Origin: Ardenticatenaceae bacterium
GTDB taxonomy: Bacteria > Chloroflexota > Anaerolineae > Promineifilales > Promineifilaceae
Reading direction: 5' to 3'
Length of the DNA stretch: 64,000 bases
Assembly (NCBI GenBank): GCA_020634395.1
Contig: JACKBU010000020.1
Coordinates: forward strand, 1-64,000
This document shows positions 17,289 through 26,494 of the stretch, in pieces. Within the stretch, counting starts at the first letter, position 1. Each line of letters begins with the position of its first letter. The position numbers and the translations under genes are program-made. The notes under the pieces were generated by a model. That model did not search any database. It was not told the DNA's origin and saw only the letters and a program-made list of their open reading frames with translations.

Positions 17289-17655
17289 ATGAAAATCGCC
17301 TTTTTTGTCCCTTGTTACGTCGATGCCCTGGCGCCACAAGCGGCAACTGCTTCCTAATGGACTGCGGCAAAAGCTGGGCGTTGAAATTGACTACCCTGAC
17401 AAACCGACCTGCTTATGTTGAAGAATTCCCGTGGGCCAAATTCCCGCACAAGGTGGCGATTCGTAATGCCTGCCATTCGCTGCGCTATTTGCACCACGCC
17501 AGACCTTTGAACTGATGAACCGGCCTTCTCCAAACCGGAAGCCTTACTGCGCAAAGTACCCAGAATCGCGATCGTTTATCCTGAGCGGGTGGATGAGTGC
17601 TGCGGTTTTGGCGGCACATTCAGCGTGTGGGATCCGGATGTGTCGGCACAATTGG
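17289..17655 (+). pseudogene. Decayed LutA/YkgE-type Fe-S (CCG-domain) protein gene
   Basis: An ATG behind AAAAGGAGACAGGT opens MKIAFFVPCYVDALAPQAAT and hits a stop after 22 codons. Shifted frames then give LRQKLGVEIDYPDKPTC, EEFPWAKFPHKVAIRNACHS, EALLRKVPRIAIVYPERVDE and CCGFGGTFSVWDPDVSAQ. These are the consecutive conserved blocks of LutA-type cysteine-rich proteins of lactate utilisation, but with several frameshifts and a large internal deletion. The last third is missing. No lutB or lutC partner remains nearby. The region up to 17850 holds nothing else recognisable. Confidence 0.8.
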
Positions 17656-17851
17656 CCGGATTGACGGTGCTCTGGCTGGCAATTCCGCTGGTGGTGGGGG
17701 TGACATTGAGGGAGTGTACTTGCTTTCTCTGGTGTTTGATGATTTGGACAGGCGGCGCGGCCGTACTAAGTTTTCAAACACACCCTAACATTGATTGATG
17801 AACGGATGCGTAGTGCCATGCTTCTTTAATTGAAGGTCTATCTTGCCTCAA

Positions 17852-17892
17852 TTGACATACTCCCAGGGCTAAAGCACCTGGGAGTATGTCAA
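17852..17892. repeat. Perfect 16-bp hairpin, IS200/IS605-type end
   Basis: TTGACATACTCCCAGG and its exact complement flank the nine-base loop GCTAAAGCA. The same sequence with small changes occurs at 28556-28595 and 35360-35392, both next to tnpB fragments. The motif GGGAGTATGTCAA is typical of the right end of IS200/IS605-family elements. No tnpB remains at this copy. It may now serve as a terminator between the decayed lutA gene and the convergent gene at 17931. Confidence 0.6.
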
Positions 17893-17930
17893 AAAACGAA
17901 AAGCTGATATTTCGTTTTGCCACCTCTCGC

Positions 17931-18434
17931 TTAATCCAAAGTAATCACCGCACACTCGGTCTCGTAGGCCACCGGGCCATCTGGCGCGCCAACAAGCAGC
18001 TGCCAGCGGACATTGATGGTTAATCCGGCCAGGCCCTCGGCTGCTTCAGGTGGAAGTGTCGTCAACGTCGTTCCATTGCCGACTCCGTTGGTGCTAAGGG
18101 AATAATCAATTGGAAATGGAACGAGCCCATCTGTGCAGCCGGTATCTGGGATATAGATCAGCGCCTGAATGAAATATTCGGTATTCGGCACGGCCCCGTT
18201 AAGGGTATGACGCTCGATGGCATACATCTGCGGTCCGTTGGGGTGAATGTTTTGCACAAAGCCGGAGCGCAGCGGCTGCGCACCCACCGGATGGTATTCG
18301 ACATGGTCAGAATGATACACGCCATCGGCGGAAGCGATGGAAACGAGTGCCGTCAAAATCAATGTGACAAGCAGTGCGACTGCAGCCAGCTTGCTGAACC
18401 GGGCTGAATTGTCTTGATGCAAATATTTAGACAT
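17931..18434 (-). CDS. Small secreted protein, unknown function
   Basis: 167 residues with a good ribosome site (CTAAGGAGATTCAGATC before the ATG). The N-terminus has a basic start and a hydrophobic core (LAAVALLVTLILTALVS) ending in a likely signal peptidase site near ASADG. The mature part of about 130 residues is beta-rich, with two cysteines (in DTGCTDG and ETECAV) that could form a disulfide. Phrases such as YAIERHTLNGAVPNTEYFIQ resemble secreted beta-sandwich proteins. I do not recognise a named family. It is a single gene. Confidence 0.7.
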   Translation of the reverse strand: MSKYLHQDNSARFSKLAAVALLVTLILTALVSIASADGVYHSDHVEYHPVGAQPLRSGFVQNIHPNGPQMYAIERHTLNGAVPNTEYFIQALIYIPDTGCTDGLVPFPIDYSLSTNGVGNGTTLTTLPPEAAEGLAGLTINVRWQLLVGAPDGPVAYETECAVITLD

Positions 18435-18705
18435 GATCTGAATCTCCTTAGTAATAACAAACTATGACATGAAATGACACCTATGCGACTGGTGGCAACG
18501 GCCGTTGCCCCACCAAACGGCCGTGTTCCACAGCCAACCGCCTATCTCTCATAGATGAGCCATAAAGTTACCTCCTATATCCATGACCCTTGAGCCTTTG
18601 AGAGCTTAAGGGTCGGCGTTATGGTTTAGGCAAACTTGGTGTGCGTTTGAAAGTTTACGAGAGGAGCGTTAGCAGTTCGTTATCAGTTCAATACTGTTGT
18701 GGATT
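18435..18705. other. Intergenic stretch with palindromes, no gene
   Basis: This gap carries two iterated palindromes (the first inside GGCAACGGCCGTTGCC, 18493-18508) and an imperfect hairpin at 18585-18614 (GACCCTTGAGC with GCTTAAGGGTC). It should hold the promoter of the secreted-protein gene and the 3' end of the BTAD regulator transcript. I see no coding capacity in it. Confidence 0.5.
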
Positions 18706-21663
18706 TTATAGGGATTTTTGCCGAGCCGGGCCCGACTGCAGCGCTAGTTTTACCCGGTTAACGGCCGTATCAAACCTCAGCACCTTGCCTTCTTCCCAGG
18801 CTGCCGCAAACGCCGCTTCACCCATTCTGGCTTTAAATTCCGGCAGGGCTTCCCCGATGAGCTGTTGGTGGTAGCCATTGGCCTCGGCGTGGTGGGTGAT
18901 CATAGCAAGGAGGGTGACCGCCGTTGCCTGCCCGCCAATCATTTCCGGATGATAGATAGCCTCGTAATAAAGATAGCCAAGCGTTTGCCACACCTGGCCA
19001 ATCGCCAGATGCCACTCCAGACCGTCCAGATGCTGCCGTTTTGCCTCAGCCAACAGGCCCATTTGTGTGTACGTGTCCGCCAGGCCCACAAGGCTGCTGC
19101 TGATCGCCCACGCGGATCGCCAGTGCTGGGCCACGTGTAGAGATTGTTTGCCGTACTGAATGGCATTTTCGTATGCGCCTTCATTCCGGCTAACAATCTG
19201 TAGATACAAAAGTATTCGGTAGAAAGTTTCGCTCCGCGGGAACTGCGGTTCAAAAAAGGCACGGTGTGCCTCTAACTGCCGGGTGGTTGTTTCCTCCTGT
19301 AAGCCAAAATTGACGTGAATACAGATCCGGTGCACGTCAACCACTCTGATGAGCCTTTCGTCGCCCATTTCCAAAGCCAGCGCATAGGCTTTGGCGTACC
19401 AGTCCAGGGCTTCTGAATTGTTCGTCTCGTCAAATAATTGTCCAAGCGCTTGATAAAGGATCAGTTGTAGATCCGGGTAGGCGTGTTTCTCGACCTCAAG
19501 AAGCAATTGCATGCTTTGCGCTTTAAGCTGCCCTATATCGACCACGCCATATTCCAGCGCCCCTAAAAGTAAACGAAGACCGAGAACGACCTCATCTGTT
19601 TCTTTGTAACCGTGCTGGCGCAAGGTGTGGATGGCACGATGGAGAAGATGGCTGGACGGAATGCCTTGCATTAAATAGGCATAAACCAGGATCCACTGTG
19701 AGAGATTCAGGAGTTCTGCGGCCAACACATTTTCCAGGGCATAGTCCCAGGCTCGTTGGATGTTGTCTTTGTCGGCCAAATTTTGCCTGGCCCAATCAAA
19801 CATATTGTCCACCGGCCACGTATTCGCCCGGAGCAGCGCCGCAAAATACCCGCAGTGGGCTTGCAAGGTGGCATCGTCTGTGTCGAGCACCCGCCGTTTT
19901 GCCGCCGCAAACTGGCGCAGAAGTTCGTGCATGGCGAAACGGCCGTCCGCCGTCTGCCGCTGCACCAGTGATTTATTGACCAACGCCAGCAGCATGCGCA
20001 AACTGGCTCCTGTTACCTGCGCGGCGGCTTCACGCGTAAAGCCGCCGCGAAAGACGCTGAGCTTTGCCAGCACCGTTTGCTCCGCCGGGTTCAACAGCTG
20101 CCAGGAATGTTCAAAAACGGCCTGCATACTGCGCTGGCGCACGGGCAAATCCGCGAGATCCGCCGCCAAAAAGTCGAGGCTTTGGGCGATTTCAGCGGCA
20201 ATCTCGGCCGGGGACAGCAGCGTCAACCAGGCAGCCGCCAGCAGCAGCCCTAACGGCATCCCCTGCACCAGCTGGCAGATGCGCACCACATCGGCCATGT
20301 TGCTTTCCGTGATAGCAAAGTTGGGTTGGAGGCGACGGCCGTTTTCCAGGAAAAGCCGTACGGCCGTAAAGCCCAGCGCATCTTCTGGCGTCAACCGGTC
20401 AGAAAAGTTCAGCCCGCCCAACTCATACCGATTTTCCTCCACCAGCGCCAGCCGCTGCCGGGATGTGACCAAAAGAGCCAGATGAGGACAGGTTTGCAGC
20501 ATTTCGTTTACCATTTCTGCGCCGGGCAGAAGGTGCTCAAAATTGTCCAGAATGAGCAGTGGTTGTTGCCACTTTAGAGTGCTCAGCAGCTGCGGAAAAA
20601 GAGGCTGATTTTTATCAGGTGCCTGGTAATTCAAAACAGTGGCAAGCGCCGGTACAATCTCATCAGGTTGGGTCAGCGGCGCCAAATCCACAAAAAAGAC
20701 GCCATCCCGAAACTGCTCCACCAAAGATGTGCCGACCGCTATTGCCAGCCGCGTTTTGCCGATGCCCCCCGGTCCTACAATGGAGACCAGCCGCTGATTG
20801 TCATGCGTCAATAATTGGCTAACCTGGGCGACCTCTAGCTCACGGCCGATCAATTCGTTGCTAAAGGTGGGTAAATTGTGTTTGACTCTGGCCGGCGGGT
20901 GGATGGGTTCAGCGGCAGCGGCCGAGCTAATTCGCCCGGCCTTAATGTCTTCAAACAATGTCACTGTTTCTGGGGCCGGTTCGATGCCCAGCTCTTTGCA
21001 AAGCACGGCCTGGCAGAGTTCAAACTGGTTCAGCGCGCCGGCGCGGTCACCTGATACAGCCAGCGTTAGCATTAGTAAGCGCCACGCTGGCTCGCGCCAT
21101 GGCTCCAGCGCTAACTGTTGGCGGGCGAAAGTTTGCGCCTGGAGGTAACGGCCGTTTCGCAAACAATCCCGCGCCGCTTCCAACATTGTCTCCAAAGCCA
21201 GCGTGTGCAAACTCTCTCGCTCCTGCCGCAGCCATTCTTCAAATTCCAGGCTGCCGCAGGTAAACCCGGGCAGGAGATCGCCCTGGTAGTGGGAGACGGC
21301 CGTTGTCAGATCCCCGTCATCTACCGCCCGCAAAAATTTCTGGACATCCAGCTCGAAGTCGCTCTCTGGATTAAACTGCACCGTTTGGCGGGTGACCAAC
21401 AAGTAAGGCAGGACAGACTCATTCTCATTCCCTAACAACTGCCGCAGCTGAAACAACGACTGTCGCAAATTATTGCGCGCCGTTTGTTCCGATTCCTCGG
21501 GCCAAAACAGCGCGGCCAACTGTTCACGTGGCGCCGGTCTGGTGCGTTGCAGCACAAGATACACCAGTAATCCCTGGTTGTTCGCCGCGCGAAAGTGGAC
21601 GATGGGCCGACGATCGAGCAAGACCTGAAATGTGCCCAAAAATGAGATGTGGAGCCGGGACAT
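18706..21663 (-). CDS. BTAD-STAND transcriptional regulator with TPR-like C-terminus
   Basis: 985 residues if started at MSRLHISFLGTF (21663), the usual opening of this family; a longer frame reaches 21723 without a ribosome site. An N-terminal winged-helix domain (residues ~1-95) is followed by a bacterial transcriptional activator (BTAD) helical domain to ~245. A STAND-type ATPase comes next, with Walker A VGPGGIGKTR near 300 and Walker B LLILDNFEHL near 370. A long helical TPR-like region follows. Such proteins sense an unknown ligand, bind nucleotide and activate transcription. The gene diverges from the LuxR/MalT-type gene at 21825, and the 160-base interval is probably a shared control region. 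Targets are unknown. Confidence 0.88.
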   Translation of the reverse strand: MSRLHISFLGTFQVLLDRRPIVHFRAANNQGLLVYLVLQRTRPAPREQLAALFWPEESEQTARNNLRQSLFQLRQLLGNENESVLPYLLVTRQTVQFNPESDFELDVQKFLRAVDDGDLTTAVSHYQGDLLPGFTCGSLEFEEWLRQERESLHTLALETMLEAARDCLRNGRYLQAQTFARQQLALEPWREPAWRLLMLTLAVSGDRAGALNQFELCQAVLCKELGIEPAPETVTLFEDIKAGRISSAAAAEPIHPPARVKHNLPTFSNELIGRELEVAQVSQLLTHDNQRLVSIVGPGGIGKTRLAIAVGTSLVEQFRDGVFFVDLAPLTQPDEIVPALATVLNYQAPDKNQPLFPQLLSTLKWQQPLLILDNFEHLLPGAEMVNEMLQTCPHLALLVTSRQRLALVEENRYELGGLNFSDRLTPEDALGFTAVRLFLENGRRLQPNFAITESNMADVVRICQLVQGMPLGLLLAAAWLTLLSPAEIAAEIAQSLDFLAADLADLPVRQRSMQAVFEHSWQLLNPAEQTVLAKLSVFRGGFTREAAAQVTGASLRMLLALVNKSLVQRQTADGRFAMHELLRQFAAAKRRVLDTDDATLQAHCGYFAALLRANTWPVDNMFDWARQNLADKDNIQRAWDYALENVLAAELLNLSQWILVYAYLMQGIPSSHLLHRAIHTLRQHGYKETDEVVLGLRLLLGALEYGVVDIGQLKAQSMQLLLEVEKHAYPDLQLILYQALGQLFDETNNSEALDWYAKAYALALEMGDERLIRVVDVHRICIHVNFGLQEETTTRQLEAHRAFFEPQFPRSETFYRILLYLQIVSRNEGAYENAIQYGKQSLHVAQHWRSAWAISSSLVGLADTYTQMGLLAEAKRQHLDGLEWHLAIGQVWQTLGYLYYEAIYHPEMIGGQATAVTLLAMITHHAEANGYHQQLIGEALPEFKARMGEAAFAAAWEEGKVLRFDTAVNRVKLALQSGPARQKSL

Positions 21664-21707
21664 TGAAATAGTATACACCGTTAGCCAAAGACACCCAGCC
21701 AATTGAA

Positions 21708-21738
21708 AGAGGCTCTTCGTCACGAACGAAGAGCCTCT
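21708..21738. promoter_or_regulatory. Perfect 13-bp inverted repeat between divergent regulators
   Basis: AGAGGCTCTTCGT and its exact complement ACGAAGAGCCTCT flank the loop CACGA. The element lies in the 160 bases between the divergent start sites of the BTAD and MalT-type regulators. It could be an operator for either protein or a structure in the leader RNA. There is no T-tract on either side, which argues against a simple terminator. Confidence 0.55.
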
Positions 21739-21824
21739 AAATTGAAGTCACGTCATATACTGTACTTTGAATTCTGGATAAAACGGCCGTATCTTTTCCC
21801 GCCAACATCTTCTATACTTGCTTT

Positions 21825-24548
21825 GTGTCCGATTTACTCCTGGAAACGAAACTATTTAAGCCCGTCCTACGACCTAACCTTATCACCCGGCAGCACCTGA
21901 TTGACCGGATCAACATGGGCGTAGGTATGGGTGCACAGGGCTTTACAGCCCGACTGACCCTTGTCTCCGCCCCGGCGGGATTCGGCAAGACGACGCTGGT
22001 TTCCGCCTGGTTGGCCCAACTGGCCGATCTCAACCGCCAACTGTCGGGCGGGCACGCGGCCTGGTTGTCTCTGGATGAAAATGACAATGACCCGGTGCGT
22101 TTTCTGGCCTACCTGATTGCCGCCTTGCAAACGGCCGTTCATGACCTGGGTGAGGGCGCGGCTGCTTTGCTCCAATCCCACCCGCCGCCATCACCAGAAA
22201 CCATCCTGACCCTGCTCATCAATGACTTCAGCCATTGCGACCGGCTAATCATCCTGGTGCTGGATGATTACCACGTCATCACCGCCTCGGCCGTGCACCA
22301 GGCGCTCACCTTTTTTCTGGAGCATCTTCCGCCCACACTACATTTGCTCCTCACCACCCGCAGCGATCCACCGCTGCCCCTTTCCCGGCTGCGGGCTCGC
22401 AGCCAGATCATTGAGATTCGGGCCAACGATTTGCGTTTTACAACCGACGAAGCCGACCAATTTCTCAACCAGGCGATGGACCTGGCTCTATCTACAGAAA
22501 CCCTGGCAACCCTACAAGAGCGGACCGAGGGTTGGGTTGCCGGGCTGCAATTGGCAGCCCTTTCCATACAAGGACAATCGGATGCCTCAGGTTTTGTGCG
22601 CGCCTTTGCCGGCAGCAACCGGTTCGTTCTCGATTACCTGGTGGAGGAAGTTCTCAATCGCCGTCCCCAAGGGACTATGAACTTTTTATTGCAAACCTCC
22701 ATTCTTGATCGTTTAAGTGGTTCTTTATGTGATCAGGTCACCGGGCAAACCGGGAGCCAAGCCATGCTTGAGGAATTGGAACGTAATAATCTCTTTCTCG
22801 TGCCTCTTGATGAAGAAAGGAAATGGTATCGCTATCATCATTTGTTTGCCGAAGTTCTCCTCAGCCGCTTGAATCAGACTCTGCCTGATGCTTTACCAGG
22901 ATTACACCTTCGCGCCAGTGAATGGTACGAACTAAACAGGCTCCCATTTGAAGCTGTCAACCACGCCCTGGCGGCTCAGTTGTTTGGCAGGGCAGCCGCA
23001 TTGATTGAGCATATGGCGCCAACCATGATTCAGCGCAGTGAATTAGCCAGGCTGCTTACCTGGTTAAATGTGCTGCCCGACGGTGAGGTTCAGGCTCGGC
23101 CCATGCTGGCGCTTTATTTCTGCTGGGCCTTATTCCTCAGTGGGAAGATGCAGCAAACAGTTATGCGCCTGGAGATTATCGAGTCCAGGCTGTCCACAAA
23201 TGAAATCGACCATCACCCTGAAATACAAGGGCATATGGCGGCTATGCGTGCTTATCTCATACGGGAAACCGGAGATTTTCCCACAACTATCACTTTATCC
23301 AGGGAGGCATTGCGGCTTTTAGGCGAACAGGACGTTTTGCTGCGGGCGATGGTCACTTTTAATTTGGCATTAGCCTACTATTTAAATGGTGATTTTGAGC
23401 CTGCTGCCCAGCTCATGATGGAAATCATCACCCAGGGTCAGTCCGATCAACTGGTCGCCAACACCCTGTCAACAATTTATACCTATACCCAACTGCTGCG
23501 AGCACAAGGTGACCTGGAAAAGGCAATGCACCTTTGTCACGATGGCTTGGAACTCGTGGAGCGGCGCCGCTGGCACAATTTTCCAGCCGTTGGTTTTCTG
23601 CATGTAGCCTTGGGTGATCTGCTTCGAGAGCGAAATGAACTACATGCTGCGGCCGAATATCTCGAAAGTGGCATCAAGCTGGGGCAAGAAGGCGCCCATC
23701 CGCATATCATGATTGTCGGCAATATCTTCTTGTCCTGGCTGAAGCAGGCGGAGGGTGATCAAGCCGGAAGCTATCAGGCAGTCCAGTCTGCCGTGCAGTT
23801 GGTCAGGCAGTGGCAGGTAAGCCGTTTCTGGCCCATACCACCGGCTGCGGCCTACCAAACACGGGTTTGGCTTAGAGAAGGTAACCTGGCTGCCGCAGCG
23901 GAGTGGATAACAACAAATGGCCTGGATTCTGAAAATGCCGCGTTCACCTATCTTAATGAAGCTGAGCTGATTACCCTTGCCCGCTTACTGATCGTCCAGG
24001 GTAATCTGGAAACGGCCGTATCCCTGCTCCATCACCTGCAACAGGCTGCTGTGGAATCCGGGCGCAATGGCAGCCTCATCGAAATCCTGGTTCTGCAAGC
24101 CATGACGTTAGCGGCTCAAAAGCACAGCGAAGACGCACTGCTGGCCTTAGAGCAAGCCCTCACCCTGGCCGAACCACAAGGCTACGTGCGCATTTTTCTG
24201 GACGAGGGAGAGCCTGTCCAAAAGTTGCTTGCCACCTACCAGTCCAGGCCCAGCAACCAGCGCCTGGACACATATGCCCAAAAACTACGCTCCGCCTTCG
24301 ACATCCCCAATGCTCCTCCTGGCCAGCAGCAATCCGCAGCACAGGATCTTGCCGATCCCTTAAGTACCCGTGAGCTTGACGTATTGCGCCTGGTCGCGGC
24401 GGGGGCTTCTAATAAGGACATAGCCGACCAGCTTTTTATTGCTGTGTCCACAGTCAAAAAGCATGTGAGTAATATATTGGTGAAGCTAGATGCTCCCAAT
24501 CGCGTCCAGGCCATCGCTCGCGCCCGCGAGCTGAATCTAATCTCTTAA
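21825..24548 (+). CDS. MalT-like LuxR-family STAND transcriptional regulator
   Basis: 907 residues starting at GTG. The family opening LLETKLFKPVLRPNLITR supports this start although the ribosome site is poor. Walker A SAPAGFGKTTL is near residues 48-58, Walker B ILVLDDYHV near 143-151, and the arginine-rich LLTTRSDPPLPLSRLRAR follows. A long TPR-like helical region leads to the C-terminal LuxR helix-turn-helix (LSTRELDVLRLVAAGASNKD, then STVKKHVSNILVKL). It is an ATP-dependent signal-responsive activator like MalT. It diverges from the BTAD regulator and is followed by a CPBP protease gene on the same strand. Confidence 0.92.
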   Translation: MSDLLLETKLFKPVLRPNLITRQHLIDRINMGVGMGAQGFTARLTLVSAPAGFGKTTLVSAWLAQLADLNRQLSGGHAAWLSLDENDNDPVRFLAYLIAALQTAVHDLGEGAAALLQSHPPPSPETILTLLINDFSHCDRLIILVLDDYHVITASAVHQALTFFLEHLPPTLHLLLTTRSDPPLPLSRLRARSQIIEIRANDLRFTTDEADQFLNQAMDLALSTETLATLQERTEGWVAGLQLAALSIQGQSDASGFVRAFAGSNRFVLDYLVEEVLNRRPQGTMNFLLQTSILDRLSGSLCDQVTGQTGSQAMLEELERNNLFLVPLDEERKWYRYHHLFAEVLLSRLNQTLPDALPGLHLRASEWYELNRLPFEAVNHALAAQLFGRAAALIEHMAPTMIQRSELARLLTWLNVLPDGEVQARPMLALYFCWALFLSGKMQQTVMRLEIIESRLSTNEIDHHPEIQGHMAAMRAYLIRETGDFPTTITLSREALRLLGEQDVLLRAMVTFNLALAYYLNGDFEPAAQLMMEIITQGQSDQLVANTLSTIYTYTQLLRAQGDLEKAMHLCHDGLELVERRRWHNFPAVGFLHVALGDLLRERNELHAAAEYLESGIKLGQEGAHPHIMIVGNIFLSWLKQAEGDQAGSYQAVQSAVQLVRQWQVSRFWPIPPAAAYQTRVWLREGNLAAAAEWITTNGLDSENAAFTYLNEAELITLARLLIVQGNLETAVSLLHHLQQAAVESGRNGSLIEILVLQAMTLAAQKHSEDALLALEQALTLAEPQGYVRIFLDEGEPVQKLLATYQSRPSNQRLDTYAQKLRSAFDIPNAPPGQQQSAAQDLADPLSTRELDVLRLVAAGASNKDIADQLFIAVSTVKKHVSNILVKLDAPNRVQAIARARELNLIS

Positions 24549-24688
24549 CCTCCTGCCATCCCCCAAATACTCCTTCACAATTCTCCTTTGGTATACCTGG
24601 TATTCCGCCCGGTCACGATATGATGTTGCTCATCAACCACTCTACGTCGCTCAATCCCTTATCTAACAGAAATCATAAGGAGAAGACC

Positions 24689-25531
24689 ATGTTTTCAAAT
24701 CTATCTGACCTCAAAAAAGCGGGCTTCTTTTACGGCCTGGTTATGGTGCTGACCACCAGTGTGTGCCTGTTGTTTCGCCTGCTGGCCCCGGACTCGGAAC
24801 TCGTGGTCCTCGTGCATAATTTGACGCCTGTGCTGGTGACCATCCTCATGTTATATGTCTTTACGCGTGATGGGTATGCAAAAGACGGCCGTTTCTCCTT
24901 AGGTTTGCGCCGTGCCGGCTGGCGTTACTGGGGGTTGGCCCTGCTGCTGCCGCTGCTTGTCCTGGGAGTTAGCTACGGGCTGGCCTGGATCAGCGGGGCA
25001 GTTACATTGGCCATGCCCACAGAAAGCGGCTGGCTGCGGACGCTCTCGCTGGACCTGTCTATCGGTTTTCTGGTTACCACACTCTTCGCCCTGTCGGAAG
25101 AAATCGGCTTTCGCGGTTATATGCTGCCGCGCATGTTGCGCTTAGGGACAACACGAGCGCTTATTCTTTCCGGCTTCCTGTTTGCCTCGTACCATTTGCC
25201 GGTCATCTTCCTGACTCCGTTTTTTATGAATGAAGGCAGCCGCTTACTGACCATTCCCATATTTCTGCTGGTGCTAACAGCCGCCGGTGTCATTTATGGT
25301 GCGCTGCGCCTGGCAGCGGACAGTATCTGGCCCAGTACGATTATGCACGGTGTGTCCAACTCATTTCTAGGCATAGTTGGCAGTATGACCGTGCTTAGTT
25401 CGCCTGCCGCCATTTATCTGGTGGGCGAAAGCGGGATGATTACGCTGGTGATCACCACAGCAGTTGCGCTGTGGATGTTGCGGCGGCGGGATACGGCCGT
25501 TCAACGCATCCCCGCGCTGGATCAATCATGA
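24689..25531 (+). CDS. CPBP-family (CAAX protease-like) membrane metalloprotease
   Basis: 280 residues from the ATG at 24689, preceded by CATAAGGAGAAGACC; an in-frame ATG at 24620 is rejected for lack of a ribosome site. Eight or so membrane segments are seen. The three active-site motifs of the CPBP/ABI family are complete: SEEIGFRGYMLPR with Glu137, Glu138 and Arg142; FASYHLP with His169; and IMHGVSN with His220. The protein is a likely intramembrane protease acting on an unknown substrate. It is the only gene following the MalT-type regulator on this strand. Confidence 0.88.
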   Translation: MFSNLSDLKKAGFFYGLVMVLTTSVCLLFRLLAPDSELVVLVHNLTPVLVTILMLYVFTRDGYAKDGRFSLGLRRAGWRYWGLALLLPLLVLGVSYGLAWISGAVTLAMPTESGWLRTLSLDLSIGFLVTTLFALSEEIGFRGYMLPRMLRLGTTRALILSGFLFASYHLPVIFLTPFFMNEGSRLLTIPIFLLVLTAAGVIYGALRLAADSIWPSTIMHGVSNSFLGIVGSMTVLSSPAAIYLVGESGMITLVITTAVALWMLRRRDTAVQRIPALDQS

Positions 25532-25639
25532 TACCTGCCGGGTGAATGGTGGGGAAATCTTGAAAACGGAAGTGCTGCACGGCCGTTTCCGGTCAACCCA
25601 ATCCTGCGGTTGGGCCACATTACCCAGCCGGCGCCCATG

Positions 25640-25860
25640 ATGAGATAGTGGCGGAAGCGATTTTGCAAGCCCGTGGCTGGCAAATACGGCCGCAGGAAAC
25701 CGCCTACGCGGCCATCGTTCGCTACTTATACCCCGATCCGGTTCTGCTGGTTTTGGACAACCTCGAACATATGCCGCGCATCGCTGACTTTGTCTTGCGC
25801 CTGCTCACGGCCGTTTCCACCCCACCAAACAGTAAGCCGTATCAGCCACACATGTCTGGC
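25640..25860 (+). pseudogene. Fragment of a STAND/BTAD regulator ATPase domain
   Basis: A short open piece encodes ILQARGWQIRPQE and, further on, DPVLLVLDNLEHM followed by RIADFVLRLLTA. The LLVLDNLEH core is the Walker B of STAND regulators like the intact gene at 18706-21663. There is no Walker A and no downstream TPR region. It marks the start of a 3-kb stretch of broken genes. Confidence 0.5.
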
Positions 25861-25904
25861 TGAGCTGGCGAGCCAGGGCCGCATCATGCAGGTGTAGGCA
25901 GCAT

Positions 25905-26069
25905 TCAAATGGCTGCTTTTTGGGCCAAAATGTGGCCGATGCGCCGGGCCACCTGGCCATCGTCAAAAGCGAAGGCGGCCAGATGAATCTGCTGCCGCGC
26001 CGCGTCCAGCGCCGCCTGAAAGGCCGCGTAATACGCTGGAACCTGGTTGAATAACTGTAACTGCGTCAT
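25905..26069 (-). pseudogene. N-terminal fragment of a phospholipase D-like protein
   Basis: 54 codons from an ATG behind AGAGGTGCATC. The translation TQLQLFNQVPAYYAAFQAAL followed by QQIHLAAFAFDDGQVARRIG matches the opening of PLD-superfamily (cardiolipin synthase-like) proteins, in which a short helix precedes the first beta-strand and DDGQxGRR. The HxKxxxxD motifs that carry activity are absent because the gene stops at 25905. It is a truncated relic. Confidence 0.5.
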
Positions 26070-26089
26070 GATGCACCTCTTTTTAAATG

Positions 26090-26158
26090 GGACACGGATG
26101 ACACGGATTGGACGGATTTTTCTGCTTTTTATCCGTGTCATCCGTAAAATCCGTGTCC
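26090..26158. repeat. Imperfect palindromic intergenic repeat (GGACACGGAT units)
   Basis: GGACACGGATGACACGGAT on the left is mirrored by ATCCGTGTC, ATCCGT and ATCCGTGTCC on the right around a short T-rich centre. Units of ACACGGAT recur in both directions. The element separates two gene remnants and looks like a dispersed intergenic repeat rather than a terminator. Confidence 0.6.
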
Positions 26159-26171
26159 TATTTCTGAAGCT

Positions 26172-26490
26172 TCACCGTTTGCGACCAAAGAGCAGCCACC
26201 AGCTGCCCGCCAGCAGCAGCCCGGCGGTGGCGATGACCAACCAGACGTCCAGCGAAAGATGAAAACCGTACGCCCCGATGGCCGTCATCAGGAGGACGCC
26301 GGGCAGCCGTCCGACCAGATTCGTCACAAAGAAGCGGCGGGCAGAGAGCGAACTCAAGCCAGCGACGTAGTTCAGCACGTCAGCGGGGAAGATGGGCACC
26401 ATGAAGGCGAACATGAAGAAGAGCAGCCCTTTGCGGTCGGAGACGTCGTACCATTTGTTGAGCGCATCCACGGGCGCGAGTTTTTCGATT
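26172..26490 (-). pseudogene. C-terminal fragment of a TVP38/TMEM64 (DedA-like) membrane protein
   Basis: About 100 codons remain. PIFPADVLNYVAGLSSLSAR followed by FFVTNLVGRLPGVLLMTAIG is the conserved core of the SNARE-associated/VTT domain, then a final membrane helix and a basic tail (FGRKR). The N-terminal half is missing. Upstream the frame runs into the DUF457 remnant near 26490 in a different phase, so a deletion has joined the two genes. Confidence 0.65.
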
Positions 26491-26494
26491 AACG

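Noticed and set aside
17589..17798. Open frames after the CCGFGG motif of the decayed LutA gene
   Set aside because: Only the first ~20 codons match the family; the rest has no coding character, so no separate gene was called.
19760..20485. 241-codon plus-strand open frame opposite the BTAD regulator
   Set aside because: The minus strand has clear Walker motifs and helical repeats; this frame is a shadow.
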